A DNA stretch of 49,210 nucleotides from Thermoproteota archaeon (GCA_027491935.1 JAOZGB010000006.1:1-49210); one strand, 5' to 3'. Positions 14,525 through 23,495 are shown, counted from the stretch's first letter. Numbers and translations: made by a program. Notes: a model not told the origin generated them from the sequence alone.

Positions 14525-16117
14525 ATGACGCTCCAATCATATCCAAATAAGAGATCAACAACAGGGACATCCACAAGAGTCCCCGACGTCCAGCCTACAA
14601 GTGGGATGTGCCCAATATGTATCGAGGAGTGCCCTGTACTCTGTGAAATATCAAAGTCAGCGTTCAGGGGAAGGGAAACCCTGTACCCCTCACTAGAATA
14701 CTTCGGGATGAGCACCGCAGCGGCGAACAAGGACTACGGCCTAGACTGGTCAGACCTACAAATAATGGTAACAGTACAAGGAGCCTACGGCATAGAGCCG
14801 GACCCTGACAAAGCCCTATTCCCGAACGTTGATGTTTCAACGTCGATAGCTGGAATCCCGCTTAAGGTTCCAGTATTCCAGGCGGGCCTGGGATCCACGG
14901 CTGTTGCGAAGAGAAACTGGGACTCCCTTGCGATAGGGGCAGCACTCTCAGGCTCAGTGACAGTTGTAGGTGAAAACGTCTGCGGTATGGATGAGAATGC
15001 CATAATAACGAATGGTAAGGTTACACATAGTGAAGACCTGAAGCACAGGGTTGAAACCTACAGGAAGTTCTGGGACGGCAAGCATGGAGACATATTTGTC
15101 CAGACAAACGTTGAAGACCAGAGGCTAGGAGTGGACGTATATGCTATTTCAAAGCTGGAGGTAAACGTTATAGAGAGGAAGTGGGGACAGGGAGCAAAGG
15201 CTATAGGGGGAGAGGTAAGGATAAGGACATTGGAGAAGGCCCAGCTGCTTAAGAATAGGGGATACGTTGTAATTCCTGATCCTGAAGACCCTGTAGTCAT
15301 AGAAGCCTTTAAGGATGGGATATTTGAAAGCTTTGAGAGGCACAGCAGGGTTGGAATGCCAACCCTTAGGGGCTTTGTCGAAGACGTTGAATGGCTGAGG
15401 GAGCAAGGTGCTAAGAAGGTGACTCTGAAAACCGGCGCGTACAGGCCTATAGACGTCGCCTTCACGATGAAAGCTGCTTCAGAGGCAAAGGTTGACCTAG
15501 TAACATTCGATGGTGCAGGTGGAGGAACAGGAATGTCACCAGTACCTATGATGCAGGAGACAGCAATTCCAACAGTATACCTTGAAGCCCTGGTCCTAAA
15601 GGCGGCCATGATCTTGAAGAGGAGGGGGAAGCACGTCCCTGACATAGCTATGGCCGGCGGATTCATAAATGAAACCCAGATATTCAAGGCTATAGCCATG
15701 AGTAACTTCGGCGACGGCCCATTCATAAAGGCAATAGCCCAGGCGAGAGCCCCCCTGACAGCAGCGTTCAAGGGAAAATACTTCAGGAAGCTGGCCGAGG
15801 AGGGGAGACTGCCGCCTTCGTTCAAGAAGCTCTACGGAGAAGATCCGTCGAAATACTTCGTGACGCTTCCAGAGCTGAAGAGGAAGTTCGGTGACAGGGT
15901 TAAAGAGATCCCGGATGGTGCAATCGCGATATACACCTACTGGCACGACAGGATAAGAGTGGGGCTGCAGCAGCTCCTAGCAGGATGCAGGAAGTTCAAG
16001 CTAAGCCTGATAGACAGGAAAGACCTTGCATCCCTTACAGAGAGGGCTGAGAGGGTAACAGGAATTCCAACAATAGACAAGCTGGACGTAGACGTCTTCG
16101 AGTACATCCTATCCTAA
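14525..16117 (+). CDS. FMN-binding glutamate synthase-like protein (archaeal GltB central/FMN domains)
   Basis: A 530-residue protein matching the FMN-binding synthase domain of glutamate synthase, without the N-terminal amidotransferase. Markers are PVFQAGLGSTAVAKRNWDSL, the GQGAKAIGGEV loop, KVTLKTGAYRPIDVAFTMKA and LVTFDGAGGGTGMSPVPM with the FMN phosphate-binding glycines; the C-terminus QQLLAGCRKFKLSLIDR fits the family. An extra N-terminal cysteine motif, CPICIEECPVLC (residues 29-40), precedes the domain and may bind a metal or Fe-S cluster. In archaea such proteins may form split glutamate synthases or act on other substrates. The plus-strand Fe-ADH gene follows after 26 nt. Confidence 0.85.
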   Translation: MTLQSYPNKRSTTGTSTRVPDVQPTSGMCPICIEECPVLCEISKSAFRGRETLYPSLEYFGMSTAAANKDYGLDWSDLQIMVTVQGAYGIEPDPDKALFPNVDVSTSIAGIPLKVPVFQAGLGSTAVAKRNWDSLAIGAALSGSVTVVGENVCGMDENAIITNGKVTHSEDLKHRVETYRKFWDGKHGDIFVQTNVEDQRLGVDVYAISKLEVNVIERKWGQGAKAIGGEVRIRTLEKAQLLKNRGYVVIPDPEDPVVIEAFKDGIFESFERHSRVGMPTLRGFVEDVEWLREQGAKKVTLKTGAYRPIDVAFTMKAASEAKVDLVTFDGAGGGTGMSPVPMMQETAIPTVYLEALVLKAAMILKRRGKHVPDIAMAGGFINETQIFKAIAMSNFGDGPFIKAIAQARAPLTAAFKGKYFRKLAEEGRLPPSFKKLYGEDPSKYFVTLPELKRKFGDRVKEIPDGAIAIYTYWHDRIRVGLQQLLAGCRKFKLSLIDRKDLASLTERAERVTGIPTIDKLDVDVFEYILS

Positions 16118-16120
16118 CCA

Positions 16121-16131
16121 TTTTATTTTTT
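16121..16131 (+). terminator. Possible T-rich terminator
   Basis: A run TTTTATTTTTT starts 4 nt after the glutamate synthase-like stop. Archaeal RNA polymerase often ends at such tracts. It lies only 13 nt before the next start, so read-through is likely. Confidence 0.3.
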
Positions 16132-16143
16132 ACCTATCGGCCC

Positions 16144-17292
16144 ATGTACCTGATGACCTGGAATTTCGAATACCAAAACCCTGTTAATGTATTATTTGGA
16201 GTGAAATCTGTAAAGAAAACAGGTGAAGTCTCTTCAAACATCGGAAGGAAACCCCTTGTTGTCCACGGTAAGACCATCGAGAAGCTTGGAATACTTAACA
16301 AGCTAATAGACTCTCTAAAGGATAGAGGAATAGATTTTGCGACATACCCTGAAGTCAGCCCAAACCCAAAGGTTGAAGACGTCGATAAAGGGGCGATGAA
16401 AGCTAGAGATTCGGGGTGCGACCATATAATAGCTATAGGTGGAGGTAGTAGTATAGACGCTGGGAAAGCTATTGCAGTTGGAGCTGTGATGGGAAAATCA
16501 ATATCAGACTTCCTACACGGAAGGTTAAAAGTCGACTCAGCCCTACCATTAATAGCCGTACCAACCACAGCGGGCACTGGAACAGAGGTGGACAGGTTCT
16601 CAGTAATAATAGACCCGGAGGACATTTCTAAGAGGGCCATAGCTTCCCCACACATATACCCCAAATATGCAATTGTAGACCCGGAGCTAACGGTTACAAT
16701 GCCCCCAAGACTTACGGCGGCGTCGGGTTTTGACGCGTTTGCACACGCCTGGGAATCCTACGTCTCACAGCTGTCAAACCCGCTGTCCGAGGCCTACTCT
16801 GAGAAGGCTGTCATGCTGATAGCTGAAAGCCTTGAAAAGGCTGTTAAAAACCCTGGCGACATTGAGGCGAGGTCTAAGATGGCTATGGCAGCAATGCTCT
16901 CAGGCTATGCAATAGACATAGCGAGAGTAGGCCTTTGCCACGCCATAGAACACCCTCTAAGTGCAAGGCTAGGAATACATCATGGGGAGGGCCTCGCAGC
17001 CATAGCACCGGCTGTCATAGAGTTCTCATATCCAGGGGCGGAAGATAAGTTCAACAGACTGGCAGGCCTACTCTCAGGTGTTGCGGGTGGAAAGGAAAGG
17101 GTTGTTGAGTCGATCTATAGATTCAGAGAGGAAATCGGGCTGGACAACACCCTTACGGATCTAGGTGTTAGAAAAGATATGATTCCACTTTTGGCAGAGG
17201 ACACCCTAAGATATATGGGGTACGCAGTCGACAATAATCCGGTTAAAGCCTCAAAGAAAGATATAGAAGCGATAATCGAGAAATCACTATAG
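16144..17292 (+). CDS. Iron-containing alcohol dehydrogenase
   Basis: A 382-residue group III (Fe-dependent) alcohol dehydrogenase. The nucleotide site is IIAIGGGSSIDAGKAIAVGA (about residue 95), followed by VPTTAGTGTEVDRFSVI. Metal ligands are in GFDAFAHAWESY (Asp and His) and CHAIEHPLSARLGIHHGEG (two His). The length and order are standard. These enzymes interconvert alcohols and aldehydes with NAD(P); substrate cannot be told from sequence. The family's usual GSEVT is GTEVD here, a mild change. The gene lies between the glutamate synthase-like protein and a sugar nucleotide enzyme, with no obvious pathway link. The start could also be ATG 16153. Confidence 0.85.
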   Translation: MYLMTWNFEYQNPVNVLFGVKSVKKTGEVSSNIGRKPLVVHGKTIEKLGILNKLIDSLKDRGIDFATYPEVSPNPKVEDVDKGAMKARDSGCDHIIAIGGGSSIDAGKAIAVGAVMGKSISDFLHGRLKVDSALPLIAVPTTAGTGTEVDRFSVIIDPEDISKRAIASPHIYPKYAIVDPELTVTMPPRLTAASGFDAFAHAWESYVSQLSNPLSEAYSEKAVMLIAESLEKAVKNPGDIEARSKMAMAAMLSGYAIDIARVGLCHAIEHPLSARLGIHHGEGLAAIAPAVIEFSYPGAEDKFNRLAGLLSGVAGGKERVVESIYRFREEIGLDNTLTDLGVRKDMIPLLAEDTLRYMGYAVDNNPVKASKKDIEAIIEKSL

Positions 17293-17380
17293 GCGAGCAT
17301 AAAACCCCACCAACCCGAACTACCGCTTGGAGAACTCTTATTTAATACTTAAAAGCATCCAATGCTTTATCCATGTGAAC

Positions 17381-18778
17381 ATGGGAAAGCCATGTCAAGC
17401 ACTAATACTGGCAGGCGGGTCGGGAACCCGTTTATGGCCGCTGAGCAGAGAAAGATACCCTAAACAGTTCCTAAAATTAAGGTTCCTAAGGGATGCTTCC
17501 CTTTTCCAGAAGACTGTCCTTAGAATGTTGAAGATAGTGGATTCTCCGCAGGAGATCTACATAGTGGCCCCGGAGACATATAAGTATATGATAAGGGGGC
17601 AGCTTAGAGAGATAGGAATCTCGGTACCCGAGGAAAACATGATATTCGAGCCGAATGGTAAAAATACCTTTCCAGCTGCTGCCCTAGGAATACTAGCCAT
17701 GAGAGAGCATTCTGGCGAATGTAACGTCCTAATCATCCCTTCTGATCACCTTTTAGAAGATGAAAAGCTTAATAAAGCTGTAAATAAAGGGCTGAGAATA
17801 GTTGATAGGTTCCTCGTAACATTCGGGATCAAGCCTACATCGCCACATACCGGATATGGTTATATTAAGCCGGGGGAGAAGCTTGCCGAGGGATACAGGG
17901 TTCAAGAGTTTACCGAGAAGCCTGACGTAGAGACAGCTAAGAAATACGTGGATAACGGCTACTACTGGAACAGCGGAATATTTCTAGTGAACTCAGAAGT
18001 GTTCCTGGAAGAGGCGAATAAGCATCAAAGTGAAGCCATACAGTACCTGAAAACCCTCGAGGTAGAAAAGGCGTACGAGAAGATAGAAAGCATATCAATA
18101 GACTATGCCATAATGGAAAAGACAAGAAGAGCTGCAGTAATACCATTCAGAGGAAAGTGGACTGATCTTGGAGACTTCTTCTCAATGTACAAGGCAATGC
18201 CCAAAGATAAAAATAGTAACAGCGGAAACGCTGAGCTGATAGCGATAAACTCTAAAAGGAACATCGCAATAACAAACAAGCTAACAGCAATTATAGACGT
18301 TAAAGACATGATCATAATAGATACTCCAGACGCCCTCTTAATATGCCCTCAAAGCTCAGCGCAAAAGGTGAAACAAATAGTTAAAAAGCTTAAGAAAGGT
18401 AACGACCAGAGAGCCGAAATACACACAACGGTATACAAGCCGTGGGGGTACTACGTACTCCTAGAAGACAAGCCAACCCACAAGGTTAAGAGGCTAACAA
18501 TATTACCCGGGGAAGGCATAAGCCTACAACTCCACCACCATAGAAGCGAACACTGGGTGGTTGTGGGAGGAATGGCTAAAATAACCCTAGTCTCGGGTGA
18601 GAAAAGAAAGGAAGAATTCCTGAGGAAAGGAGAAAGCCTATACGTCCCGCCAGGCATAGCTCACAGGGTGGAAAACCCTGGAAAAATCCCCCTACACATT
18701 ATAGAAACGCAGATAGGCGAATATCTCAAGGAGGACGATATAATCAGATTGAAAGACCCATATAATAGGAGACAATAG
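17381..18778 (+). CDS. Mannose-1-phosphate guanylyltransferase / mannose-6-phosphate isomerase
   Basis: A 465-residue bifunctional enzyme that makes GDP-mannose. Residues 1-270 form the nucleotidyltransferase, with ALILAGGSGTRLWPLSRERY and the PKQF motif at the start, VLIIPSDHLLED, VQEFTEKPDVETAKKY and GYYWNSGIFLV. Residues about 345-465 form a cupin (type II isomerase): YKPWGYYVLLEDKPTHKVKR, LQLHHHRSEHWVVVGG and ESLYVPPGIAHRVEN, with the metal-binding His and Glu present. ATG 17381 fits a TATA-like TTTAATACTT about 40 nt upstream. GDP-mannose supplies protein N-glycans and surface polymers, which fits the surface genes at 41-49 kb. Confidence 0.9.
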   Translation: MGKPCQALILAGGSGTRLWPLSRERYPKQFLKLRFLRDASLFQKTVLRMLKIVDSPQEIYIVAPETYKYMIRGQLREIGISVPEENMIFEPNGKNTFPAAALGILAMREHSGECNVLIIPSDHLLEDEKLNKAVNKGLRIVDRFLVTFGIKPTSPHTGYGYIKPGEKLAEGYRVQEFTEKPDVETAKKYVDNGYYWNSGIFLVNSEVFLEEANKHQSEAIQYLKTLEVEKAYEKIESISIDYAIMEKTRRAAVIPFRGKWTDLGDFFSMYKAMPKDKNSNSGNAELIAINSKRNIAITNKLTAIIDVKDMIIIDTPDALLICPQSSAQKVKQIVKKLKKGNDQRAEIHTTVYKPWGYYVLLEDKPTHKVKRLTILPGEGISLQLHHHRSEHWVVVGGMAKITLVSGEKRKEEFLRKGESLYVPPGIAHRVENPGKIPLHIIETQIGEYLKEDDIIRLKDPYNRRQ

Positions 18779-18953
18779 ACAAGCTAAGTCAATAAATAAA
18801 CGCTTAAGAAGAGGCTATAAATCCGCTGTATCAAATCACATGGAGCAAATTTTTAATCACCTATCATCTATCAGGGAAAATGTTTTGTTTGTGGGTATCC
18901 GAAGAATAGATAGAATTTTGAGTAAATAGGTTTGAAATGCAGGCATCCTTAAT

Positions 18954-18992
18954 AGCTATCATTCTCTAAGCTCTAAGCTATCATTCTCTAAG
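18954..18992. repeat. Direct repeat of 17 bp, period 22
   Basis: AGCTATCATTCTCTAAG occurs at 18954-18970 and again at 18976-18992, across the stop codon of the small minus-strand gene. A short local duplication; no function is evident. The stretch 18779-18953 upstream of it holds no gene I can support. Confidence 0.6.
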
Positions 18993-19271
18993 TTTGATGC
19001 CACCTGATTCTACAATCTTTATTAGCCTGTTCAAGCTTTTTTCCAAATTAGCTATTTCTGGCGGGTAACTTGATAGACTTTCAGCTCTATGGGGTAATTT
19101 TTCAACTATTTGAATGATTCCTTTCGATTCCATCTCAAGGATTTTCTTAATAACTGCTATCTTCCTTTTAGGATCCTCACCTGCTATCTCATTTACTATG
19201 TCCTGTACCCTAGCTGTCTCTTTTATCTTAGAAATTATCAAGTCCTCAAGTTTGTTTGACTTATTGTTCAT
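18981..19271 (-). CDS. Small winged-helix-like protein
   Basis: A 96-residue protein. Residues 5-60 (LEDLIISKIKETARVQDIVN, then KRKIAVIKKILEMESKGII) look like a winged-helix DNA-binding or protein-binding domain. The rest is a helix (EIANLEKSLNRLIKIVESGG). The same kind of domain is at the N-terminus of the DUF1616 protein encoded at 27.1-27.7 kb, at the other end of this gene cluster. ATG 19271 is chosen because the shared TATA-like region (19299-19311) is about 30 nt upstream. It is divergent from the membrane-protein operon and may regulate it; that is inference. Confidence 0.55.
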   Translation of the reverse strand: MNNKSNKLEDLIISKIKETARVQDIVNEIAGEDPKRKIAVIKKILEMESKGIIQIVEKLPHRAESLSSYPPEIANLEKSLNRLIKIVESGGIKLRE

Positions 19272-19298
19272 TTCTGATTGTTCATTTCTCCTCACTCT

Positions 19299-19311
19299 AT
19301 AATTTTAAAGC
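19299..19311. promoter_or_regulatory. Divergent TATA-like region
   Basis: The AT-only stretch CTATAATTTTAAA works as a TATA box in both directions: about 30 nt before ATG 19271 on the minus strand and about 25-35 nt before GTG 19334 on the plus strand. Confidence 0.4.
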
Positions 19312-19333
19312 TAACCCTGGAAATTTAGGATCT

Positions 19334-19546
19334 GTGTGCCCTACCTTCTCCCTATGGTCTTTCGTGCGGGATCTTGTTTTGTGGTTTAGCATTCTAGCAA
19401 TCTTAAACCTCTTAATTTACGAGTTTACATCCACATTACGCTGGGTTCCTATCAATAAAAGGAGATTTTCTACAATTGCGCTGCTTACAGGTATTATAGC
19501 GATAATTCTTTTGCTCATATATGGTATTAAGCGTGTTGTAGGATAG
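19334..19546 (+). CDS. Small two-segment membrane protein
   Basis: A 70-residue protein with two membrane spans (DLVLWFSILAILNLLIYEFT and FSTIALLTGIIAIILLLIYG) joined by a short basic loop WVPINKRR. GTG at 19334 is preferred to the upstream TTG at 19256, which would overlap the divergent gene and its promoter. The next gene begins 10 nt after its stop. It opens the plus-strand cluster that continues to the MoxR and DUF58 genes. No family recognised; it could be a small subunit of a membrane complex formed by the later products. Confidence 0.5.
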   Translation: MCPTFSLWSFVRDLVLWFSILAILNLLIYEFTSTLRWVPINKRRFSTIALLTGIIAIILLLIYGIKRVVG

Positions 19547-19556
19547 GTGTACCATA

Positions 19557-20297
19557 ATGGCGGCTAGCAGGGGCTTGATCTATACCATTGCCTCCTTATA
19601 CTTAGTTGGAATACTTCTCTTATACGTCGGAATTGCATACTCTTCACTGGTTGCCGGGCTTATTGGAATAGGCTTTTTCTACGTTGCTTCTATAATATAT
19701 CTCATATCTCATGAGGGTTTCTTTCATGTGGATGTAGTTTCGTCCGTCTTTACATCTATAGTTAAATCTCTATGGTATATCTTTAAGGATGGAGGGTTTA
19801 AAGGTAGAGGCGTGTACATTCCGACTGAAAAGTATGTGAAGATCTTCGTGGGTAGAGATGAGGTTTTAGTGGAGATCCCCAACGTTTCAGAGGAAACCCT
19901 GATAGTAAGTAGTCCTCCCGGGATCATGGTTACCCCAGCATGTGCCGGATTGGTAGACATGCTCTCTAAAATGTTTAACTTTACCGCCGGTATGGATATA
20001 CATGAGTCAATGGCAATTCTTTCAAGAGTATTTGAGGAGTTAGACCTCGCGGAGTCCTTTGACTACTTTATCGAGGACAATAGACTTAACGTGAGACTTA
20101 CAAAGGTCCTCGGCGGCGGCTTCTGCGATAAGGTGGCGATAGAATTCCCAGGAGCCTGTGAAAAGTTCGGGTGTCCTGTATGCAGCCTTGTCGCCGCGGT
20201 TGCATGCTTATCCTATAAATCGCCGGTCTTAATTGAATCTGTGTATATATCTCAAAATGGAAGCAATGTAGATCTTACAGTTAGGGTTCTAAGATAA
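19557..20297 (+). CDS. Membrane-anchored protein of unknown function
   Basis: A 246-residue protein. Residues 5-55 are two membrane helices (GLIYTIASLYLVGILLLYVG and AGLIGIGFFYVASIIYLISH). The remainder is a soluble domain with a beta-rich part (KYVKIFVGRDEVLVEIPNVS) and a C-terminal part with four cysteines (GGGFCDKVAIEFPGACEKFG then CPVCSLVAAVACLSYKS), which may bind a metal or form disulfides. I do not recognise the family; the C-terminal block loosely recalls archaeal proteins with a V4R-like fold. It is the second gene of the transglutaminase/MoxR cluster. Confidence 0.6.
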   Translation: MAASRGLIYTIASLYLVGILLLYVGIAYSSLVAGLIGIGFFYVASIIYLISHEGFFHVDVVSSVFTSIVKSLWYIFKDGGFKGRGVYIPTEKYVKIFVGRDEVLVEIPNVSEETLIVSSPPGIMVTPACAGLVDMLSKMFNFTAGMDIHESMAILSRVFEELDLAESFDYFIEDNRLNVRLTKVLGGGFCDKVAIEFPGACEKFGCPVCSLVAAVACLSYKSPVLIESVYISQNGSNVDLTVRVLR

Positions 20298-20403
20298 AGC
20301 GTTTACCTCTATATTTTCCAGCACTTCTATCGTGTTTTACAATAAATTTTTTATTTTCTGCCAGATCTACAGCTTTGCAGTACCTGCAAAGGTGTTCTAA
20401 ACA

Positions 20404-22197
20404 TTGAAACTCAATCAGCTTCTAGTAATGATCCTCCTGCTTACTACCAATTCCGTCATCCAAGTAGTAGAAGGTTTGCCCACTCAGCCTCCGCAGCATG
20501 TCCGATACGACTTAGTAAGTATAAAAGAGCTGCCGTCATGGAGAAGCCTTATAATAGAATGGGTTCTGGGTGGTGTGGCTCAAAACTGGGGATATCTCAA
20601 ACTTTCCGGCATAGTAGGAGTGGAAGGAAATGTCCCCATAATATACATATCTGGCTCCGACCTTCCAGTACTATGGAGGCTGGGATCCTTCGACTATTTT
20701 GACGGCTATGGGTGGACCCAGTTCTACCATCCCAAATACTATAGGATATCCGAGTTCGACTTTAAAAAGGCTGAAGCAGATTGTGTGTTCAACATTGTAA
20801 TTCCAAACGTGTCTGGAAGCTATGGAGGTTTGCTCCCGATCCCAACTATAGGTGAAAACCTGGTTGGCTTCAACACTACGTTCGAAGATGTTACAATCTA
20901 CTACTCTGATACCGGTGCTCTATTTGCATATGCCGATATGTTAGAGGGAAACTTTAACTTTTCAGTTTCGTATAGCAGAACCACCTACAACCTAACAGAG
21001 ATAGCCCTCTCAAGCTTAAACAATGTCCCACCCTCCGTCAGGGAAGTTTACACTTCGTTACCACCAAACATCCCACATGACATTGATAATATCGCAGACT
21101 TGATTACCAATGAAAATTCTATCTTCGCTGACGAGGTATGTGCCTTATTAGACTATTTCACAGAAAATTACACTTATAATGAAGATGTAGAGATAGAGGA
21201 AGATGAAGACCCAATAGAAGCATTCCTCACTATGAAAGAGGGCAACAGTGCGCAGCTGTCAACAGCTATAGTTCTTGTCCTCAGAAAGCTTGGCATACCA
21301 TCAAGGATCGTTATAGGGTTTAAACCATCCAGCAGGCGGGCTGAGGGGTACTGGATCTATTTCCAGGATATCAGAATGTGGATTGAAGTCTACTTTCCAA
21401 ATGTAGGTTGGATTCCTATAGATCCCACACCGGAAGAACATACTTCCGATGTACTCCCAATAGAGGCTCTCTCACATGAAATAGCAAGGATTAAAATACC
21501 ACAGACCGAGCAAGGTTTCACCCCCAAACCCGGAAATGGATCAGCGGGAAACACCTCAACAGTCGGCGGGGACACGTCCTCTTCTGGTAACGTGTCCTCT
21601 TCTGGTAACGTGTCCTCTTCTGGTAACGTTTCTCTTGGGGTTGGGAATACCTCCTCTTACGAGGTGGGTAGTAATAAGTCCCAGCCAGCCTATCTAGCGA
21701 TTTCCCATAATAGGTTGTTAGGTCTTTTAATCCTTATCTTATCATTATTGGCTATTTCTATAATCCTTTTAATGAGTTATAGAGGGAAGTCTTCTATAGA
21801 GCCTTCTGCCAAGATTGCGGAAAGCATAGTACCCGAATACTTGAAGGTTCTTACTGATCAGGTGGCATCTTTTTATGACTCAGGCATGTACAGGGATGGA
21901 ATGGTTTATCTGGGAAGGGTCTTCCAGAAAATTATGGGCGACATATTCAACCTGAGAAGGGAAGAGTGGGAGACTTTCAGAGAGTATATCCACAGAGTTA
22001 TAAGTTTACTAGATGATGACAAGGATAAGAAAGAGATTTTGGACGCACTACTCTCCTTCGTTGTCCTATACGAGAGATCCCTTTATGCTTCTAAGCCTGT
22101 TGATGAGGAGGACTTCTTATTCATGGTTAGTTGCTTCTCCCTGATTATAGACTATTTTAGCGATAAGATAGGTGGCGGGGTGTCCGTGGCCGAATGA
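20404..22197 (+). CDS. Transglutaminase-fold membrane protein lacking catalytic Cys and His
   Basis: A 597-residue protein, TTG start, with a signal-like N-terminus (LNQLLVMILLLTTNSVIQVV), an extracellular part, a transglutaminase-like core at about residues 235-345, a Ser/Gly/Asn linker, a membrane helix (LGLLILILSLLAISIILLMS) and a cytoplasmic tail of the DUF4129 kind. The core matches the family in LRKLGIPSRIVIGF and IEVYFPNVGWIPIDPTPEE, but where active members have the Cys it reads EGNSAQLSTA (Ser282), and where they have the His it reads DIRMWIEVYF (Met325). Only the Asp of DPTP (340) remains. It therefore should not cross-link or cleave; it may bind substrate. The stop overlaps the next ATG (ATGA). 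Related proteins sit beside MoxR and DUF58 genes in many genomes. Confidence 0.8.
   Translation: MKLNQLLVMILLLTTNSVIQVVEGLPTQPPQHVRYDLVSIKELPSWRSLIIEWVLGGVAQNWGYLKLSGIVGVEGNVPIIYISGSDLPVLWRLGSFDYFDGYGWTQFYHPKYYRISEFDFKKAEADCVFNIVIPNVSGSYGGLLPIPTIGENLVGFNTTFEDVTIYYSDTGALFAYADMLEGNFNFSVSYSRTTYNLTEIALSSLNNVPPSVREVYTSLPPNIPHDIDNIADLITNENSIFADEVCALLDYFTENYTYNEDVEIEEDEDPIEAFLTMKEGNSAQLSTAIVLVLRKLGIPSRIVIGFKPSSRRAEGYWIYFQDIRMWIEVYFPNVGWIPIDPTPEEHTSDVLPIEALSHEIARIKIPQTEQGFTPKPGNGSAGNTSTVGGDTSSSGNVSSSGNVSSSGNVSLGVGNTSSYEVGSNKSQPAYLAISHNRLLGLLILILSLLAISIILLMSYRGKSSIEPSAKIAESIVPEYLKVLTDQVASFYDSGMYRDGMVYLGRVFQKIMGDIFNLRREEWETFREYIHRVISLLDDDKDKKEILDALLSFVVLYERSLYASKPVDEEDFLFMVSCFSLIIDYFSDKIGGGVSVAE
21577..21630 (+). 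repeat. 18-bp repeat x3 in the transglutaminase-like gene
   Basis: Three 18-bp units beginning TCCTCTTCTGGTAACGTG encode (SSSGNV)3. Each unit, together with the next Ser, gives an N-V-S sequon, followed by N-T-S at the end. It is an extracellular linker likely to carry N-glycans. Confidence 0.7.
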
Positions 22198-23495
22198 AAG
22201 AAAATTTCATCCTTGTCCTCGCTATCTACATAGTCCTTGCAACTCTCTTCTTGACATATTACCCCTCCTTTTCTGTTTTTAATAGCCGGTGGAATGGATA
22301 CTCGTCATTTATGTCTGTTGGCAGCGAGATCTTCAACAATTTTACCATCCTATCATTATTTAACGAGTCCTATTTTCCAGACGACCCTACAGGCTGCGTG
22401 CTTGTGGTAATCAGCCCATGCACCCCGCTTACGGAGGAGGAATGTAGCTTCATATTCAACTTTGTAAGGGAGGGGGGTGGCCTCCTCCTAGCTGAGGACT
22501 TTAGGAAGGGAAAATCGCTATCTGAAGTCTTTGGGGTTAAACTCTCCGGGAAGCTGCTGATGGATCCATCATACTATTCCAAGCAGCCATACTTCCCACT
22601 TATAAACTTGCAAGGCCGCGGATATGAAAATCTAACAATCCTGCTAAACTATCCTTCAAGCCTCTCAATAACGGAGGAGCTCAGATCCGGGTCTGTGAAC
22701 TACAAGGGTGAGAATGTTAGTTGTAATTTTAGAATAGTAGGCTGCACAACTAAAAGTGCATGTTTGGATGTGTACGAAAACATGGCTAGCGACCCAGGCG
22801 ACGTTTATGGATCATTCCCAGTTGCGCTGATAATGGAGTTTGGAAGTGGCAGGATAGCTGTTCTAAGCGATCCTGACGTTTTCATAAACGACATGATCGA
22901 TAGGTACGATAATAGGGAGTTTCTCAAACTCTTACTTGAGTATCTCAGTAATGGAAGCTATAAAGCACTCTACTACTATGAGTATAAGTTATGGAGGCTT
23001 AAACCACCATTTATATATGTCTTAAACCTTCGCAGTTTATGGTCAGACCTCACTGTGTTTCAAAAACTATTTTTATCTGCTATTCTTTCACTGTCACTAA
23101 TCCTCTCATCAATCGTTGTCTTGTCGTTTGCATTTGGATGGCCACTAATAGAATCTATAATTAGTATGCTCCCCAAAGCAAAGGGGGAGGTCGTTACATC
23201 AATAGATGAAAAAGTAAACCTAACATATGACAGATATCTTCTACCCCTGTTGGATAATTTTTGCAAGAAGCTCTACGACACAGCCGGCCTAGACTACAGC
23301 AGCGATATAAACGTTTTGGTTTCAAGCCTAAAGGCCAAATATCCTAGACTTGACACTTCTATGATTAGGATGGTTCTCGACTATTGGAGCCAACTGTCGG
23401 GTGGAGCTGGAGCAGAGATTAACGATTTCAGAACATTCTCAATGATATTTGATAATATTATAGAAATATCGAGTATCATAGGTATTGAGTGGTAA
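22194..23495 (+). CDS. DUF4350-like membrane-anchored protein
   Basis: A 433-residue protein with an N-terminal signal anchor (NFILVLAIYIVLATLFLTYY), an extracellular domain of about 260 residues and a second membrane helix (LSAILSLSLILSSIVVLSFA). The outer domain resembles DUF4350, a glutamine-amidotransferase-like fold: CVLVVISPCTPLTEEECSFI, VREGGGLLLAEDF and FGSGRIAVLSDPDVFINDM. The last 110 residues are cytoplasmic and helical. DUF4350 genes commonly travel with MoxR and DUF58. It starts by ATGA overlap with the transglutaminase-like gene and is followed by MoxR after about 48 nt. Confidence 0.7.
   Translation: MKENFILVLAIYIVLATLFLTYYPSFSVFNSRWNGYSSFMSVGSEIFNNFTILSLFNESYFPDDPTGCVLVVISPCTPLTEEECSFIFNFVREGGGLLLAEDFRKGKSLSEVFGVKLSGKLLMDPSYYSKQPYFPLINLQGRGYENLTILLNYPSSLSITEELRSGSVNYKGENVSCNFRIVGCTTKSACLDVYENMASDPGDVYGSFPVALIMEFGSGRIAVLSDPDVFINDMIDRYDNREFLKLLLEYLSNGSYKALYYYEYKLWRLKPPFIYVLNLRSLWSDLTVFQKLFLSAILSLSLILSSIVVLSFAFGWPLIESIISMLPKAKGEVVTSIDEKVNLTYDRYLLPLLDNFCKKLYDTAGLDYSSDINVLVSSLKAKYPRLDTSMIRMVLDYWSQLSGGAGAEINDFRTFSMIFDNIIEISSIIGIEW

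Noticed and set aside
15058-15825. 255-residue minus-strand frame
   Set aside because: It lies wholly inside the well-supported glutamate synthase-like gene; composition is that of an antisense shadow.
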